Assembly: GCF_017874475.1 (NCBI RefSeq)
Contig: NZ_JAGGLO010000001.1
Span: 310,001 to 374,000 of the forward strand
Length of the DNA stretch: 64,000 bases
DNA from: Anaerococcus degeneri
Lineage (GTDB): Bacteria; Bacillota; Clostridia; Tissierellales; Peptoniphilaceae
Direction of reading: 5' to 3'
The notes under the pieces are model-generated. The model was given only the letters and a program-made list of their open reading frames with translations, had not been told where the DNA came from and made no database searches. Shown in pieces: positions 25,183 through 32,907 of this stretch (position 1 is its first letter; each line of letters begins with the position of its first letter). The position numbers and the translations under genes were made by a program.

Positions 25183-26547
25183 ATGAGTAAGAAAAATATA
25201 GGAGCAGCATTATCAGTTATAGCTGCATCAGCGGTTGTTGCTACAGCATATGCTACTACTGTAACAGATTTAGAAAATGATAAACATACTAATTCACTAA
25301 TTACTGAAGAAAATAAGGAAGTTGAATCTTCTTATTCTTTCGTTAAGTCTGATTATACAAAAGAAGTTAAAAATACAAAGATCGCTGGCAAGACTAGAGA
25401 TTCTAAAAAATCTAGCCAAGAGATCAAAAAAGATATTATTATAGAAAAAACAGCCAAGACTCTTGTTGAGAAACAAATTGTTAATGCTGAGAAAAAAGCA
25501 GAGTCAAGCCAAGATGAAAGTGAAGTAGTTGTCTATGATGACAAAAACTTAGATGAAATCATCGAAGAAAAAGCTCAAGCAGAAGTTAATGATGTTGTTG
25601 TTTATGATAATAAGAACATAGATGAAGTTGCTAAAGAACAAGTTGCTACATACAAGGAAAATACAGAAGTAGCTCCATTAGCAGAAAATTCTGTAGCGCC
25701 TGTAGTTTCTGATAAATTCGTAAACACTGTAAGTTTAAATATTAGAGCAACAAAAGATGCAACATCTTCAGATAATATCGTTAGAACAATAAAAGCTGGC
25801 GATAAACTTGTAGGCCATGTTGAAGGCAACTGGTTTGTAACTAATGAAGGTTATGTAAGTCTTGATTATCTTGCAGACTATTATCCACAAGATTTAGTTA
25901 ATAAAGTAAACGCAGAAGCTGAAGCTAAAAGAGCTCAAGAAGCAAAAGCTGCAGAAGAAGCAAGACTTGCTGAAGAGCAAAGAAAAGCTCAAGAAGCAAG
26001 AGCGGCTGAGGAAGCAAGAAAAGCTCAAGAAGCAAGAGCGGCTGAGGAAGCAAGAAAAGCCGAAGAGGCTAGAAAGGCTCAAGAAGCACAAAAGCAACAA
26101 GTTAAACAAACTGTTCAACAAGTAGAAAAAGTTGTTCAAGAACAAGCTATAAATACACAAGCCCCTGCTGGTCAAGGTGCCCAAGGTGCTGTAAATGTTG
26201 CTAGCCAATTTGTTGGTTATTCATATGTTTGGGGTTCATCAAATCCAAGTGTTGGTTTTGACTGTTCAGGTCTTACATCTTATGCTTATAGACAAGTAGG
26301 AGTAAACCTTCCACACAGCTCTCAAGCTCAATTTAATAATGGTTATGCTGTTGATACCAACAATTTAAAACCAGGAGACCTTGTATTCTTCTCATTTGGT
26401 GGCGGCTCAATCGACCACGTAGGTATTATAACAAGTTCTGATGGATCTTTCATCCACGCATCTACACCACAAACAGGTGTTAGGTACGATAATATCTTTA
26501 ACGGATCCTTCCAAACAGCCTATAGAGGCGCTAGAAGAATATATTAA
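25183..26547 (+). CDS. Secreted SH3 and NlpC/P60 domain cell-wall peptidase
   Basis: 454 residues. Signal peptide (about 1-25, cut after A-Y-A), a Lys/Glu-rich region with two V-V-Y-D-(D/N)-K-N repeats near 111 and 138, a bacterial SH3 domain (about 183-233), an Ala/Glu/Lys/Arg coiled coil (about 245-310) built of 12-residue repeats, and a C-terminal NlpC/P60 domain. The catalytic Cys is in F-D-C-S-G-L-T near 363, the His in I-D-H-V-G-I near 412 and the third ligand in I-H-A-S-T. It cleaves peptide bonds in peptidoglycan, probably at cell separation. SD ggaggag; own promoter and terminator. Confidence 0.93.
   Translation: MSKKNIGAALSVIAASAVVATAYATTVTDLENDKHTNSLITEENKEVESSYSFVKSDYTKEVKNTKIAGKTRDSKKSSQEIKKDIIIEKTAKTLVEKQIVNAEKKAESSQDESEVVVYDDKNLDEIIEEKAQAEVNDVVVYDNKNIDEVAKEQVATYKENTEVAPLAENSVAPVVSDKFVNTVSLNIRATKDATSSDNIVRTIKAGDKLVGHVEGNWFVTNEGYVSLDYLADYYPQDLVNKVNAEAEAKRAQEAKAAEEARLAEEQRKAQEARAAEEARKAQEARAAEEARKAEEARKAQEAQKQQVKQTVQQVEKVVQEQAINTQAPAGQGAQGAVNVASQFVGYSYVWGSSNPSVGFDCSGLTSYAYRQVGVNLPHSSQAQFNNGYAVDTNNLKPGDLVFFSFGGGSIDHVGIITSSDGSFIHASTPQTGVRYDNIFNGSFQTAYRGARRIY
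25981..26062 (+). repeat. Tandem 36-bp coding repeat
   Basis: Two perfect 36-bp copies (25981-26016, 26017-26052) and a 10-bp partial copy encode the 12-residue coiled-coil unit R-K-A-Q-E-A-R-A-A-E-E-A. The perfect identity suggests recent duplication and possible length variation between strains. Confidence 0.9.
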
Positions 26548-26560
26548 GAAAAATCAAATG

Positions 26561-26588
26561 CCCAGGGCAGAAGCTTTGGGTTTTTTTT
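26561..26588 (+). terminator. Intrinsic terminator after the NlpC/P60 gene
   Basis: CCCAGGGC/GCTTTGGG stem (three G-U pairs) around AGAA, then eight T. Confidence 0.8.
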
Positions 26589-26600
26589 ATTAGGAAAAAT

Positions 26601-27386
26601 ATGGAAATTTTAAATACAAAAAGTTTAAGAAAAGAAATAATAGATAGGTTAGAGGGACACGATTTTACAAATAAAATCCTTCTTCTAAGCAAAAATCCTA
26701 GCCAAGAAGTAAATCACTATAAAGAAGTAATTTTAAAAAGATGCAAAGAATTAGGAATTACATACATAGACAAGGTTTTTGAAGGTGAAAGTCAAGAGGA
26801 AATTCTAGACTATTTATCTACATTTGATAAAAAAGACGGTTTCATAATCCTTGCTCCTTTTGGAGATAAGGAAGATTTAAGCCTACTTAAGGAAAAAATT
26901 AATCTTAAGGACTTGGATTCATTTACCTATAAAAGTTTAGGAAAAATCTTAGATGGAGATAAAAAAGCTTTACCAGCCACAGCTAGGGCTGTAGTTAGTT
27001 TTATGGACCATGTGAGACTTGACTATAAGGGAAAAAGAGTTGTAATAGCCAATAACACAAATATTATTGGTAGGCCACTTGCAATGTATTTAGCATCTAA
27101 GAGAGCAAGTGTAACTATTATTAATAGCCTTACAAATAATCCAAAAGACCTTATAAAGAATTGTGATATTTTTATATCTGCAATTGGAAATGCTCATTTT
27201 TACGATAAGAATTACTTCAAATGTGGCCAGCTTCTTATCGATGTGGGAACTTCATACAAAAATGGTAGGATAATAGGAGATATTGATAGCGATTCAATTT
27301 CAGATATGGATGTAAAATACTTAGGAAGTAAAAATGGGATTGGATCTATTACAACTTTAACTTTAGTGGAAGGACTTATATATTAA
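26601..27386 (+). CDS. folD: Divergent FolD-family protein (methylenetetrahydrofolate dehydrogenase/cyclohydrolase-like)
   Basis: 261 residues, slightly short for FolD. The NAD(P)-binding half is recognisable (V-V-I-A-N-N-T-N-I-I-G-R-P-L near 147, standing for the usual GRSxIVGxP; I-S-A-I-G-N-A near 193; L-I-D-V-G-T near 214; K-N-G-I-G-S-I-T-T near 244, for PGGVGPMT). In the catalytic half the Y-x3-K motif keeps Tyr40 but has Ile44 for the Lys, and the VQLPLP motif is I-I-L-A-P-F with Leu84 for the Gln; Asp106 is kept. It may have lost cyclohydrolase activity or taken another role. Followed by a femAB-like gene one base on. Confidence 0.75.
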   Translation: MEILNTKSLRKEIIDRLEGHDFTNKILLLSKNPSQEVNHYKEVILKRCKELGITYIDKVFEGESQEEILDYLSTFDKKDGFIILAPFGDKEDLSLLKEKINLKDLDSFTYKSLGKILDGDKKALPATARAVVSFMDHVRLDYKGKRVVIANNTNIIGRPLAMYLASKRASVTIINSLTNNPKDLIKNCDIFISAIGNAHFYDKNYFKCGQLLIDVGTSYKNGRIIGDIDSDSISDMDVKYLGSKNGIGSITTLTLVEGLIY

Positions 27387-28378
27387 TGCCTATAGTAAAT
27401 AATGACCAAGATTTGAATAGATATAATGACTTTGTAAGAAATTCTGAATATGCTAGACCAATGCAAGATACAAATTGGTCAAAAATAAAAAATAACTGGA
27501 CCCATGACTATGTCTATCTAGAAGAAAATAAACAGATAATTGCAGCCATGTCTGTAATTGGAATTAAGAATACCAATGGAAAACACTTTTTATATGCCCC
27601 AAGAGGACCTGTTTGTGATTTTAAAGACACAAAGCTTGTTGAAGCCTTAATCAAAGAAGCAGAGCCTTTAAAGGATAAATATGACGCTTTTTTATTAAGA
27701 ATGGACCCAGAAATTAATTTCGATGAAAAACTCTTATATGATTATAGAAAAATGGGTTATGATTTTAGGTCTTTAGGGATAGATACCCATGCCTTTACCC
27801 AGCCAAGATATAATATGATAATTGACTTAAGCAGCCAAGATGAAGATGAAATCTTTGAATCTTTTTCACCAAAAGGTAGGTATAATGTTAGAAAATCAAT
27901 CAGAGCAGGAATTAAAACCATTTGTAAAACAGATGAAGAAAGCCTTGATATTTTTTATGAACTTACAAAAATAATGGCTGAAAGGCAAGGCATAGGTCAT
28001 AGGCCAAAGGATTATTACGAAAGATTAATAGAATACTTAGGTGGAGAAATTTTTGTATCATATTTTGAAGACAAGGCTTTATCTGCATCATTACTAATTC
28101 CTTATGGTAAAAAAGTTTACTATCTCTATGCCGCAAGTTCAAATGAGATGAGAAACAAGATGCCAAATTACAATATGATTTGGGAAGAAATACAATGGTG
28201 CCTAGAAAATGGCTATGACTACTTAGACCTAGGCGGCACCTTTAGCTTAGATACAAATGACGGGTTATATAGGTTTAAGCAATCATTCTGCTATCCGGAT
28301 AAGTATTCAAATTTCATAGGTGAACTTGATGTAGTCTATGATAGGGAAAAATATGAAGAATTTTTAATTACAAAATAA
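27386..28378 (+). CDS. FemAB-family peptidyltransferase (lipid II interpeptide bridge)
   Basis: 330 residues, with two GNAT-like halves but no long coiled-coil arm visible. Family cues are the N-terminal PMQDTNWSKIKNNW segment near 26, FSPKGRYNVRKSIRAGI near 157, Y-Y-L-Y-A-A-S-S near 244 and the C-terminal Y-D-Y-L-D-L-G-G-T near 281, R-F-K-Q-S-F near 302. These enzymes add Gly, Ala or Ser from aminoacyl-tRNA to the lipid II stem peptide. The added residue cannot be told here. It overlaps folD by one base, and a terminator follows. Confidence 0.88.
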   Translation: MPIVNNDQDLNRYNDFVRNSEYARPMQDTNWSKIKNNWTHDYVYLEENKQIIAAMSVIGIKNTNGKHFLYAPRGPVCDFKDTKLVEALIKEAEPLKDKYDAFLLRMDPEINFDEKLLYDYRKMGYDFRSLGIDTHAFTQPRYNMIIDLSSQDEDEIFESFSPKGRYNVRKSIRAGIKTICKTDEESLDIFYELTKIMAERQGIGHRPKDYYERLIEYLGGEIFVSYFEDKALSASLLIPYGKKVYYLYAASSNEMRNKMPNYNMIWEEIQWCLENGYDYLDLGGTFSLDTNDGLYRFKQSFCYPDKYSNFIGELDVVYDREKYEEFLITK

Positions 28379-28408
28379 ATTATGATAAAAAACGTAAGAA
28401 AGATGAAC

Positions 28409-28440
28409 AAAAAGACGAGGATTAAGTTCTCGTCTTTTTT
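28409..28440. terminator. Terminator between femAB-like gene and tpx
   Basis: AAAAAGACGAG/CTCGTCTTTTTT around a 10-nt loop. A-run and T-run flank it, so it can serve both converging genes. Confidence 0.85.
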
Positions 28441-28468
28441 AGAGCAAAATATAATTTATATTTAATTT

Positions 28469-28981
28469 TTACTTATCAAGTTCTTTTGCGATTTTGATTG
28501 CTTCTTCATATTCCGGAAGATCAGTGTTTTGTTTTAGGTATTGGACATATTTTATGGTGTTATCCTTATCTAGAACAAAAACAGAACGGTTTAAAAGTTT
28601 CAATTCTTGGATTAGAGTGCCGTATTTGCTAGAGAAGTCTCTGCAGTTATAGTCTGATACAAATTTTATTTTATCGGTTTTTTTAACTTTCTTAAATCTT
28701 TGTTGGGCGAAAGGTAGGTCATTTGAAACTGTAACAACAACAATATTTTCTGAGAAAAATTCAGTTGCTTTTTGAAACATTTTTGTTTGAAGCTCACATA
28801 CATCAGTGTCTAGGGATGGCACTACTGATAAGATTTTTATTTTTCTTCCTTCTTCTTCATAAAAATTATATTCAGTCAAGTCCATCTTGTCCGCCTTAAA
28901 ATCTGGCGCCTTTTCGCCAACCTTTAATTCATCTCCAAGGACTGTGATATCTACAGTGCCGAATTTTCCTTTTCTTGGCAT
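28469..28981 (-). CDS. tpx: Thiol peroxidase (peroxiredoxin, Tpx type)
   Basis: 170 residues. The peroxidatic Cys62 is in V-P-S-L-D-T-D-V-C-E-L-Q, with the Tpx-type D-L-P-F-A-Q-Q-R-F near 88. In E. coli Tpx the resolving Cys follows this R-F directly; here it is Lys97. Another cysteine, Cys113, occurs in Y-N-C-R-D-F and may take that role, or the enzyme may be of 1-Cys type. It reduces peroxides in an anaerobe that meets oxygen. SD aaggaga; single gene. Confidence 0.9.
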   Translation of the reverse strand: MPRKGKFGTVDITVLGDELKVGEKAPDFKADKMDLTEYNFYEEEGRKIKILSVVPSLDTDVCELQTKMFQKATEFFSENIVVVTVSNDLPFAQQRFKKVKKTDKIKFVSDYNCRDFSSKYGTLIQELKLLNRSVFVLDKDNTIKYVQYLKQNTDLPEYEEAIKIAKELDK

Positions 28982-29084
28982 AATATTCTCCTTATGATTT
29001 CTTTATCTTTTCTGTCTTTCCTATATTTTATATCAAAGTCGAATTTTAATCAATTAAATTTAAAAATAATTAGATTAACAGATA

Positions 29085-29113
29085 TTGTAAATAAGGCGTG
29101 GATGGGGTATAAT
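29085..29113 (+). promoter_or_regulatory. Promoter of the L25/CTC gene
   Basis: TTGTAA (29085-29090), 17-bp spacer, TATAAT (29108-29113). Confidence 0.6.
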
Positions 29114-29142
29114 TAGCAAGTATGAATAAATAAGGAGGCAAA

Positions 29143-29784
29143 ATGGCTAAAATAGTTTTACAAGCAGAAAAAAGAGAAGCTACTGGTAAAAATCAAGTTA
29201 AAAAACTTAGAAATAAAGAACTTATCCCAGGAGTTATCTATGGTAAAAATCAAGAAAATGTAAATGTTCAATTCACAGCTAGAGATTTTGAAAAAGTACT
29301 TAGACAGGCTGGAACATCTACTATTATTACATTAGACATCGAAGGTGAAGGTAAGGAAGTTCTTATTAAGGAATTTACTAGCCACGCATACAAGAACCAA
29401 TTCCTACATGTTGATTTCCAAGCAATCGACCAAAACGAATCAATCAGAGTTACAGTTCCAGTTGTCCTAGTTAACAGAGACGATATGAACGAAGTTACAG
29501 GTGTACTTGTACAAAACCTTGAAAGCGTTGAAGTTGAATGTCTACCAAAATACATCCCACAAACAGCAGATGTTGATGTTAAGGAAATGGCAATTGGTGA
29601 CAACATGACTGTTGCAGATCTTGATATCGCTTCAAATGAAAATATCACAATTCTTGCTGATGAAGATGAAGTAGTATGCTCACTACAAGAAGTTTCTGAA
29701 GAAGAAATCGTTGATGAAGATGCTGAAGCAGTAGATGCAGCAGATGTACCAACAGTTGGCGAAACTGAAGAAGACGCTGAATAA
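29143..29784 (+). CDS. rplY: 50S ribosomal protein L25/general stress protein Ctc
   Basis: 213 residues, so the long CTC form: N-terminal 5S-rRNA-binding L25 domain (about 1-92, beginning A-E-K-R-E-A-T-G-K-N and containing I-P-G-V-I-Y-G) and a C-terminal TL5-like beta domain (about 95-185), with a very acidic tail. It binds 5S rRNA and is often stress-induced in Firmicutes. SD aaggagg, own promoter and terminator. Confidence 0.93.
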   Translation: MAKIVLQAEKREATGKNQVKKLRNKELIPGVIYGKNQENVNVQFTARDFEKVLRQAGTSTIITLDIEGEGKEVLIKEFTSHAYKNQFLHVDFQAIDQNESIRVTVPVVLVNRDDMNEVTGVLVQNLESVEVECLPKYIPQTADVDVKEMAIGDNMTVADLDIASNENITILADEDEVVCSLQEVSEEEIVDEDAEAVDAADVPTVGETEEDAE

Positions 29785-29789
29785 GACTT

Positions 29790-29828
29790 AAAACCATTGA
29801 TCTTACAAGAAGGACAATGGTTTTTTTA
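29790..29828 (+). terminator. Intrinsic terminator after the L25 gene
   Basis: AAAACCATTG/CAATGGTTTTTTT with a 15-nt loop. Confidence 0.85.
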
Positions 29829-29856
29829 TTTGCAAATTTTTATAGAATAACAATAG

Positions 29857-29886
29857 TAGACTAAAAATGTAATTTTATAGTATAAT
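29857..29886 (+). promoter_or_regulatory. tmk promoter placing the transcript start at the ATG
   Basis: TAGACT (29857-29862), 18-bp spacer, TATAAT (29881-29886), then six bases and the tmk ATG at 29893. No Shine-Dalgarno precedes the ATG, so a leaderless mRNA is likely. Confidence 0.6.
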
Positions 29887-29892
29887 GGATGT

Positions 29893-30516
29893 ATGAATGG
29901 AAAATTTATAGTTTTTGAAGGACCTGATGGGTCTGGAAAAACCACAATAATAAAAAAAGTTAAAGAGCTACTAGAAAATAAAGACTACTCTATATCCTAT
30001 TATAGGGAACCAGGTGGTACAGATATTTCTGAAAAGATTAGGTCTATTATCATAGACAATGACAATCATATGATGGATTCTAAGACCGAAGCCCTCTTAT
30101 TTGCATCATCAAGAGCCCAGCTTGTGGCAGAAAAAATCCTTCCTGATCTTAAGGCAGGCAAAATTGTTATTTGCGATAGATTTGTAATGTCATCTCTTTT
30201 ATATCAAGGACTTGGCAGGTCACTTGGAGTAGAAAATGTAAAAAGTATAAATGACTTTGCAACAGGTGGACTAAAACCTGATCTTACTTTATTTTTTAAT
30301 ATAGATTATAAGACAGCCCTAGAAAGAAAAAGAGCGAATTTTTCTCCAGATAGGCTAGAAAATGAAGATTTTTCTTTCCATAAGACTATTTTTGATGGTT
30401 ATCTAAAGATGGCAGACCTTTATAAGGATGAAATCAAGAAGGTAGATGCTAGAAAATCTATAGAAGACTTGACAGAAGATGTTATAAATATCATATATCA
30501 ATTATTGGAGGACTAA
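29893..30516 (+). CDS. tmk: Thymidylate kinase
   Basis: 207 residues. P-loop F-E-G-P-D-G-S-G-K-T-T (residues 8-18), D-R-F-V-M-S-S-L-L-Y-Q-G near 95 and a lid region around R-K-R-A-N. It phosphorylates dTMP to dTDP. It heads the tmk-darA-holB-ricT cluster known from Bacillus. It has no ribosome site but a TATAAT box 6 nt before the ATG. Confidence 0.95.
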   Translation: MNGKFIVFEGPDGSGKTTIIKKVKELLENKDYSISYYREPGGTDISEKIRSIIIDNDNHMMDSKTEALLFASSRAQLVAEKILPDLKAGKIVICDRFVMSSLLYQGLGRSLGVENVKSINDFATGGLKPDLTLFFNIDYKTALERKRANFSPDRLENEDFSFHKTIFDGYLKMADLYKDEIKKVDARKSIEDLTEDVINIIYQLLED

Positions 30517-30517
30517 G

Positions 30518-30847
30518 ATGAAATTATTGGTTGCTATAGTACAAGATGCAGATGTTAATTTTTTAATTGATGCCCTAACAGAAAAAGGATACAGGATAAC
30601 TAAACTATCTACCACTGGTGGATTCCTTAAAAAGGGTAATACTACATTATTAATAGGTGTAGAAGAAGCTAAACTAGATGAAGCCCTAGGTGTAATTGAG
30701 AAAAACTGCAAGAAGAGAAACACAACCACAACAATTATAAATCCAACAGGAGAAAGTTCGCTTATAAGCTCAACTGTTCCAATAGAAATAAGCGTAGGTG
30801 GAGCAACTATATTTATAATTGACGTTGAACAATATATACAACTATGA
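30518..30847 (+). CDS. darA: Cyclic di-AMP-binding PII-like protein DarA (PstA/YaaQ)
   Basis: 109 residues, PII-like ferredoxin fold. Family motifs M-K-L-L-V-A-I-V-Q-D-A-D, T-K-L-S-T-T-G-G-F-L-K-K-G-N-T-T (residues 28-43) and the C-terminal G-G-A-T-I-F-I-I-D-V match DarA, a trimeric receptor for c-di-AMP. Its partners are unknown even in Bacillus. SD ggagg lies at the end of tmk; the stop overlaps the holB start (ATGA). Confidence 0.94.
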   Translation: MKLLVAIVQDADVNFLIDALTEKGYRITKLSTTGGFLKKGNTTLLIGVEEAKLDEALGVIEKNCKKRNTTTTIINPTGESSLISSTVPIEISVGGATIFIIDVEQYIQL

Positions 30848-31632
30848 GCTTTTTAGATAGTCAGCTAAAAAATAATAGCCTATCAAATGCTTATATAATT
30901 GAGGGAGAAGATCTAGACTATAACCTCGGATACGCAAAAGACTTTGCTAAAAAAGTCTTTGAATCATATGGATTAAGCACAAAGCTTGAGACAAATCCAG
31001 ATATAGAAATAATTGATAAGGACGTAATCGACATAGGAACCATTAGAAGTCTTATCAAAGATATGGTAATAAGGCCAGTAAATAATAAAATTAAGATTTA
31101 TATAATTCAAAATGCTCAAAATTTAAGGATAGAAGCGGCCAATGCCATGTTAAAAAGTCTTGAAGAATTAAAGTCATATTCTTTGATTGTATTTACAGTT
31201 GATAATGCTGGCAAAATTCTTCCTACTATCAGGTCCAGATGTCAAATAATATCCTTAAATACTACAAAAAATGATCTAGACATTGATATAGAAAAATTGT
31301 CGGATATTTTTTCAAAGCTTTACCAAGGAGACCTTGCAGTCTATTATAAGGAGAGGGATTTTTTGCTTTCTTTTAGGGAAGATAAGGCAAGTCTAATGGA
31401 TGGGTTGATAAAAATCTTATCAGACACCATTGCAATTAAGTACAAAGGGCTTACGGGTTTTACTAGCTATGATTACAATATAGAAAACCTAACTAATTTA
31501 AGCCTAGCTAGTATAGAGAGGCTTTTAGCTAAGTTTGAGAAAATATATAGGTCTTTTAGAAATAATATAAATTTTGAGTTGAGTGTTGAAAATATATTTT
31601 TAAATATATATAAAGAAGGCAGGCAAAGTTAA
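30844..31632 (+). CDS. holB: DNA polymerase III delta-prime subunit
   Basis: 262 residues, a reduced clamp-loader subunit without Walker A lysine or zinc module. The core runs IDKDVIDIGTIRSLIKDM near 57, K-I-Y-I-I-Q-N-A-Q near 82, A-N-A-M-L-K-S-L-E-E near 98 and T-I-R-S-R-C-Q near 127, as in delta-prime and DnaX-like proteins. Position between darA and ricT supports the call. No ribosome site of its own; it is coupled through a 4-base overlap with darA. Confidence 0.9.
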   Translation: MSFLDSQLKNNSLSNAYIIEGEDLDYNLGYAKDFAKKVFESYGLSTKLETNPDIEIIDKDVIDIGTIRSLIKDMVIRPVNNKIKIYIIQNAQNLRIEAANAMLKSLEELKSYSLIVFTVDNAGKILPTIRSRCQIISLNTTKNDLDIDIEKLSDIFSKLYQGDLAVYYKERDFLLSFREDKASLMDGLIKILSDTIAIKYKGLTGFTSYDYNIENLTNLSLASIERLLAKFEKIYRSFRNNINFELSVENIFLNIYKEGRQS

Positions 31633-32441
31633 TGAATGTAGTTGGAATAAGATTTAAAGATGCGGGAAAGGTATATTATTTTTCTGCTAATAATTTAATT
31701 CTGAATTTTAAGGACAAGGTAATAGTAGAAAGTTCGAATGGATTGGAGCTAGCAGAAGTTGCCTTGGCCAATATTGAAATAGATGAAAAAAAGTTTGACA
31801 AAGCTCTTTCACCAGTTATAAGAAAGGCAACAGAAAAAGACTTGGAAATTTATAGACAAAATCTTGAAGATGCCGAAGAAGCTATTAGAATTTCTCAAGA
31901 AAAAGCCGATTTTTATAGGCTAAAAATGAAAATAGTAGACAGTGAATATAGCTTTGATAGAACAAAAATCACCATTTATTTCACAGCTGATAAAAGAGTT
32001 GACTTTAGGTCGCTTGTCAAAGACCTTGCTTCTATATTTAGAAACAGGATAGAATTAAGACAAATAGGAGTAAGAGATCACGCTAAACTTAAAGGCTTTC
32101 ATGGGACTTGTGGTCAAAAATCCTGCTGCTCAAGGTTTATGACTGATTTTTCACCTTTATCTATTAAAATGGCAAAAGATCAAGGAATAACATTAGATCC
32201 AGCAAAAATTTCTGGAGTATGCGGTAGGCTAATGTGTTGTCTTTCTTTTGAGGAAGATAATTATGTTAGGGCTAGGAAATATATGCCAAGACCAGGAACT
32301 ATGGTTCAAACAGAAGATGGAGAGGGCATCGTCCTTACTAATGATTTTGTAAAAGAAGTATGCAAGGTGAGAGTAAAGACAGAAGACGATGTAGAAATAG
32401 AAGAATATTATAAGGCAAGTGACCTGGTCAAATGTAAATGA
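31632..32441 (+). CDS. ricT: PSP1-domain protein, Y-complex subunit (RicT/YaaT)
   Basis: 269 residues with the PSP1 domain (about 55-145), e.g. D-K-R-V-D-F-R-S-L-V-K-D-L-A near 119, and the cysteine-rich segments H-G-T-C-G-Q-K-S-C-C-S-R near 158 and G-V-C-G-R-L-M-C-C-L near 196. In Bacillus RicT joins RicA and RicF, binds Fe-S clusters and promotes RNase Y-dependent mRNA maturation. Its start overlaps the holB stop by one base. A Fur-box-like dyad overlaps its stop codon. Confidence 0.93.
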   Translation: MNVVGIRFKDAGKVYYFSANNLILNFKDKVIVESSNGLELAEVALANIEIDEKKFDKALSPVIRKATEKDLEIYRQNLEDAEEAIRISQEKADFYRLKMKIVDSEYSFDRTKITIYFTADKRVDFRSLVKDLASIFRNRIELRQIGVRDHAKLKGFHGTCGQKSCCSRFMTDFSPLSIKMAKDQGITLDPAKISGVCGRLMCCLSFEEDNYVRARKYMPRPGTMVQTEDGEGIVLTNDFVKEVCKVRVKTEDDVEIEEYYKASDLVKCK

Positions 32442-32453
32442 TAATTATTATCA
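32439..32453. promoter_or_regulatory. Perfect 7-1-7 Fur-box-like dyad
   Basis: TGATAAT-T-ATTATCA is an exact 7-1-7 inverted repeat and equals the Bacillus Fur box core. It overlaps the ricT stop and lies upstream of the ferredoxin promoter. Confidence 0.6.
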
Positions 32454-32461
32454 ATTTGCAT

Positions 32462-32476
32462 AAATAATCATTATTT
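32462..32476. promoter_or_regulatory. Second perfect 7-1-7 dyad
   Basis: AAATAAT-C-ATTATTT, exact inverted repeat with its centre 23 bp (about two helical turns) from the first dyad. Its core AATnATT is shared by Fur- and PerR-type operators. Confidence 0.5.
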
Positions 32477-32507
32477 TCCGTTTTTAGGTATAAAAATATA
32501 GAAATAG

Positions 32508-32545
32508 TTGACATTTATTGTATATAGTTGTATACTAACTATATA
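32508..32545 (+). promoter_or_regulatory. Ferredoxin promoter with operator-like dyad
   Basis: TTGACA (32508-32513), 17-bp spacer, TATACT (32531-32536). A perfect dyad, TATATAGTT (32521-32529) and AACTATATA (32537-32545), spans the -10, where a bound protein would block RNA polymerase. Confidence 0.75.
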
Positions 32546-32564
32546 ATAAATATAGGAGGAAATT

Positions 32565-32738
32565 ATGGCATACAAAATAGATGAAAATGTTTGTATTTCT
32601 TGCGGTTCATGTGAAGGTGAATGCCCAGTAGGAGCAATCTCACAAGGCGATGCAGCTTACGAAATTGACGGAAATGCATGTATTGATTGTGGTGCTTGTG
32701 CAGCAGTTTGCCCAGTTGAAGCAATCGACCAAGAATAA
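32565..32738 (+). CDS. 2[4Fe-4S] ferredoxin
   Basis: 57 residues, the clostridial-type ferredoxin. Two motifs C-I-S-C-G-S-C-E-G-E-C-P (from residue 10) and C-I-D-C-G-A-C-A-A-V-C-P (from about 39) each bind a [4Fe-4S] cluster together with the other motif's last Cys. It is the low-potential electron carrier of anaerobic metabolism. SD aggagga; single-gene unit with strong promoter, several operator-like dyads and a terminator. Confidence 0.96.
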   Translation: MAYKIDENVCISCGSCEGECPVGAISQGDAAYEIDGNACIDCGACAAVCPVEAIDQE

Positions 32739-32756
32739 TATATACTACATAAAAAA

Positions 32757-32782
32757 CAAAGGCTCCCTTGGGAGTCTTTTTA
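32757..32782 (+). terminator. Intrinsic terminator of the ferredoxin gene
   Basis: GGCTCCC/GGGAGTC stem with a TT(G) loop followed by TTTTTA. Confidence 0.75.
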
Positions 32783-32864
32783 TTTTTCCTCAATAGTTAA
32801 TCAAAATCTAAATAGCAGATTAGGTTATATATTGAAAATTCCTTGACGAAATATTTTAGATAGG

Positions 32865-32907
32865 AAGTAATAATTATTTTACTTAAAGACTAAAATAATT
32901 ATTACTT
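32865..32907. repeat. Perfect 16-bp inverted repeat
   Basis: AAGTAATAATTATTTT and AAAATAATTATTACTT with an 11-nt loop. No T-run follows on the plus strand, so it is not a normal terminator. Confidence 0.9.

Noticed and set aside
25981-26062. Possible CRISPR-like repeat
   Set aside because: The repeats are contiguous without spacers and encode an in-frame coiled coil.
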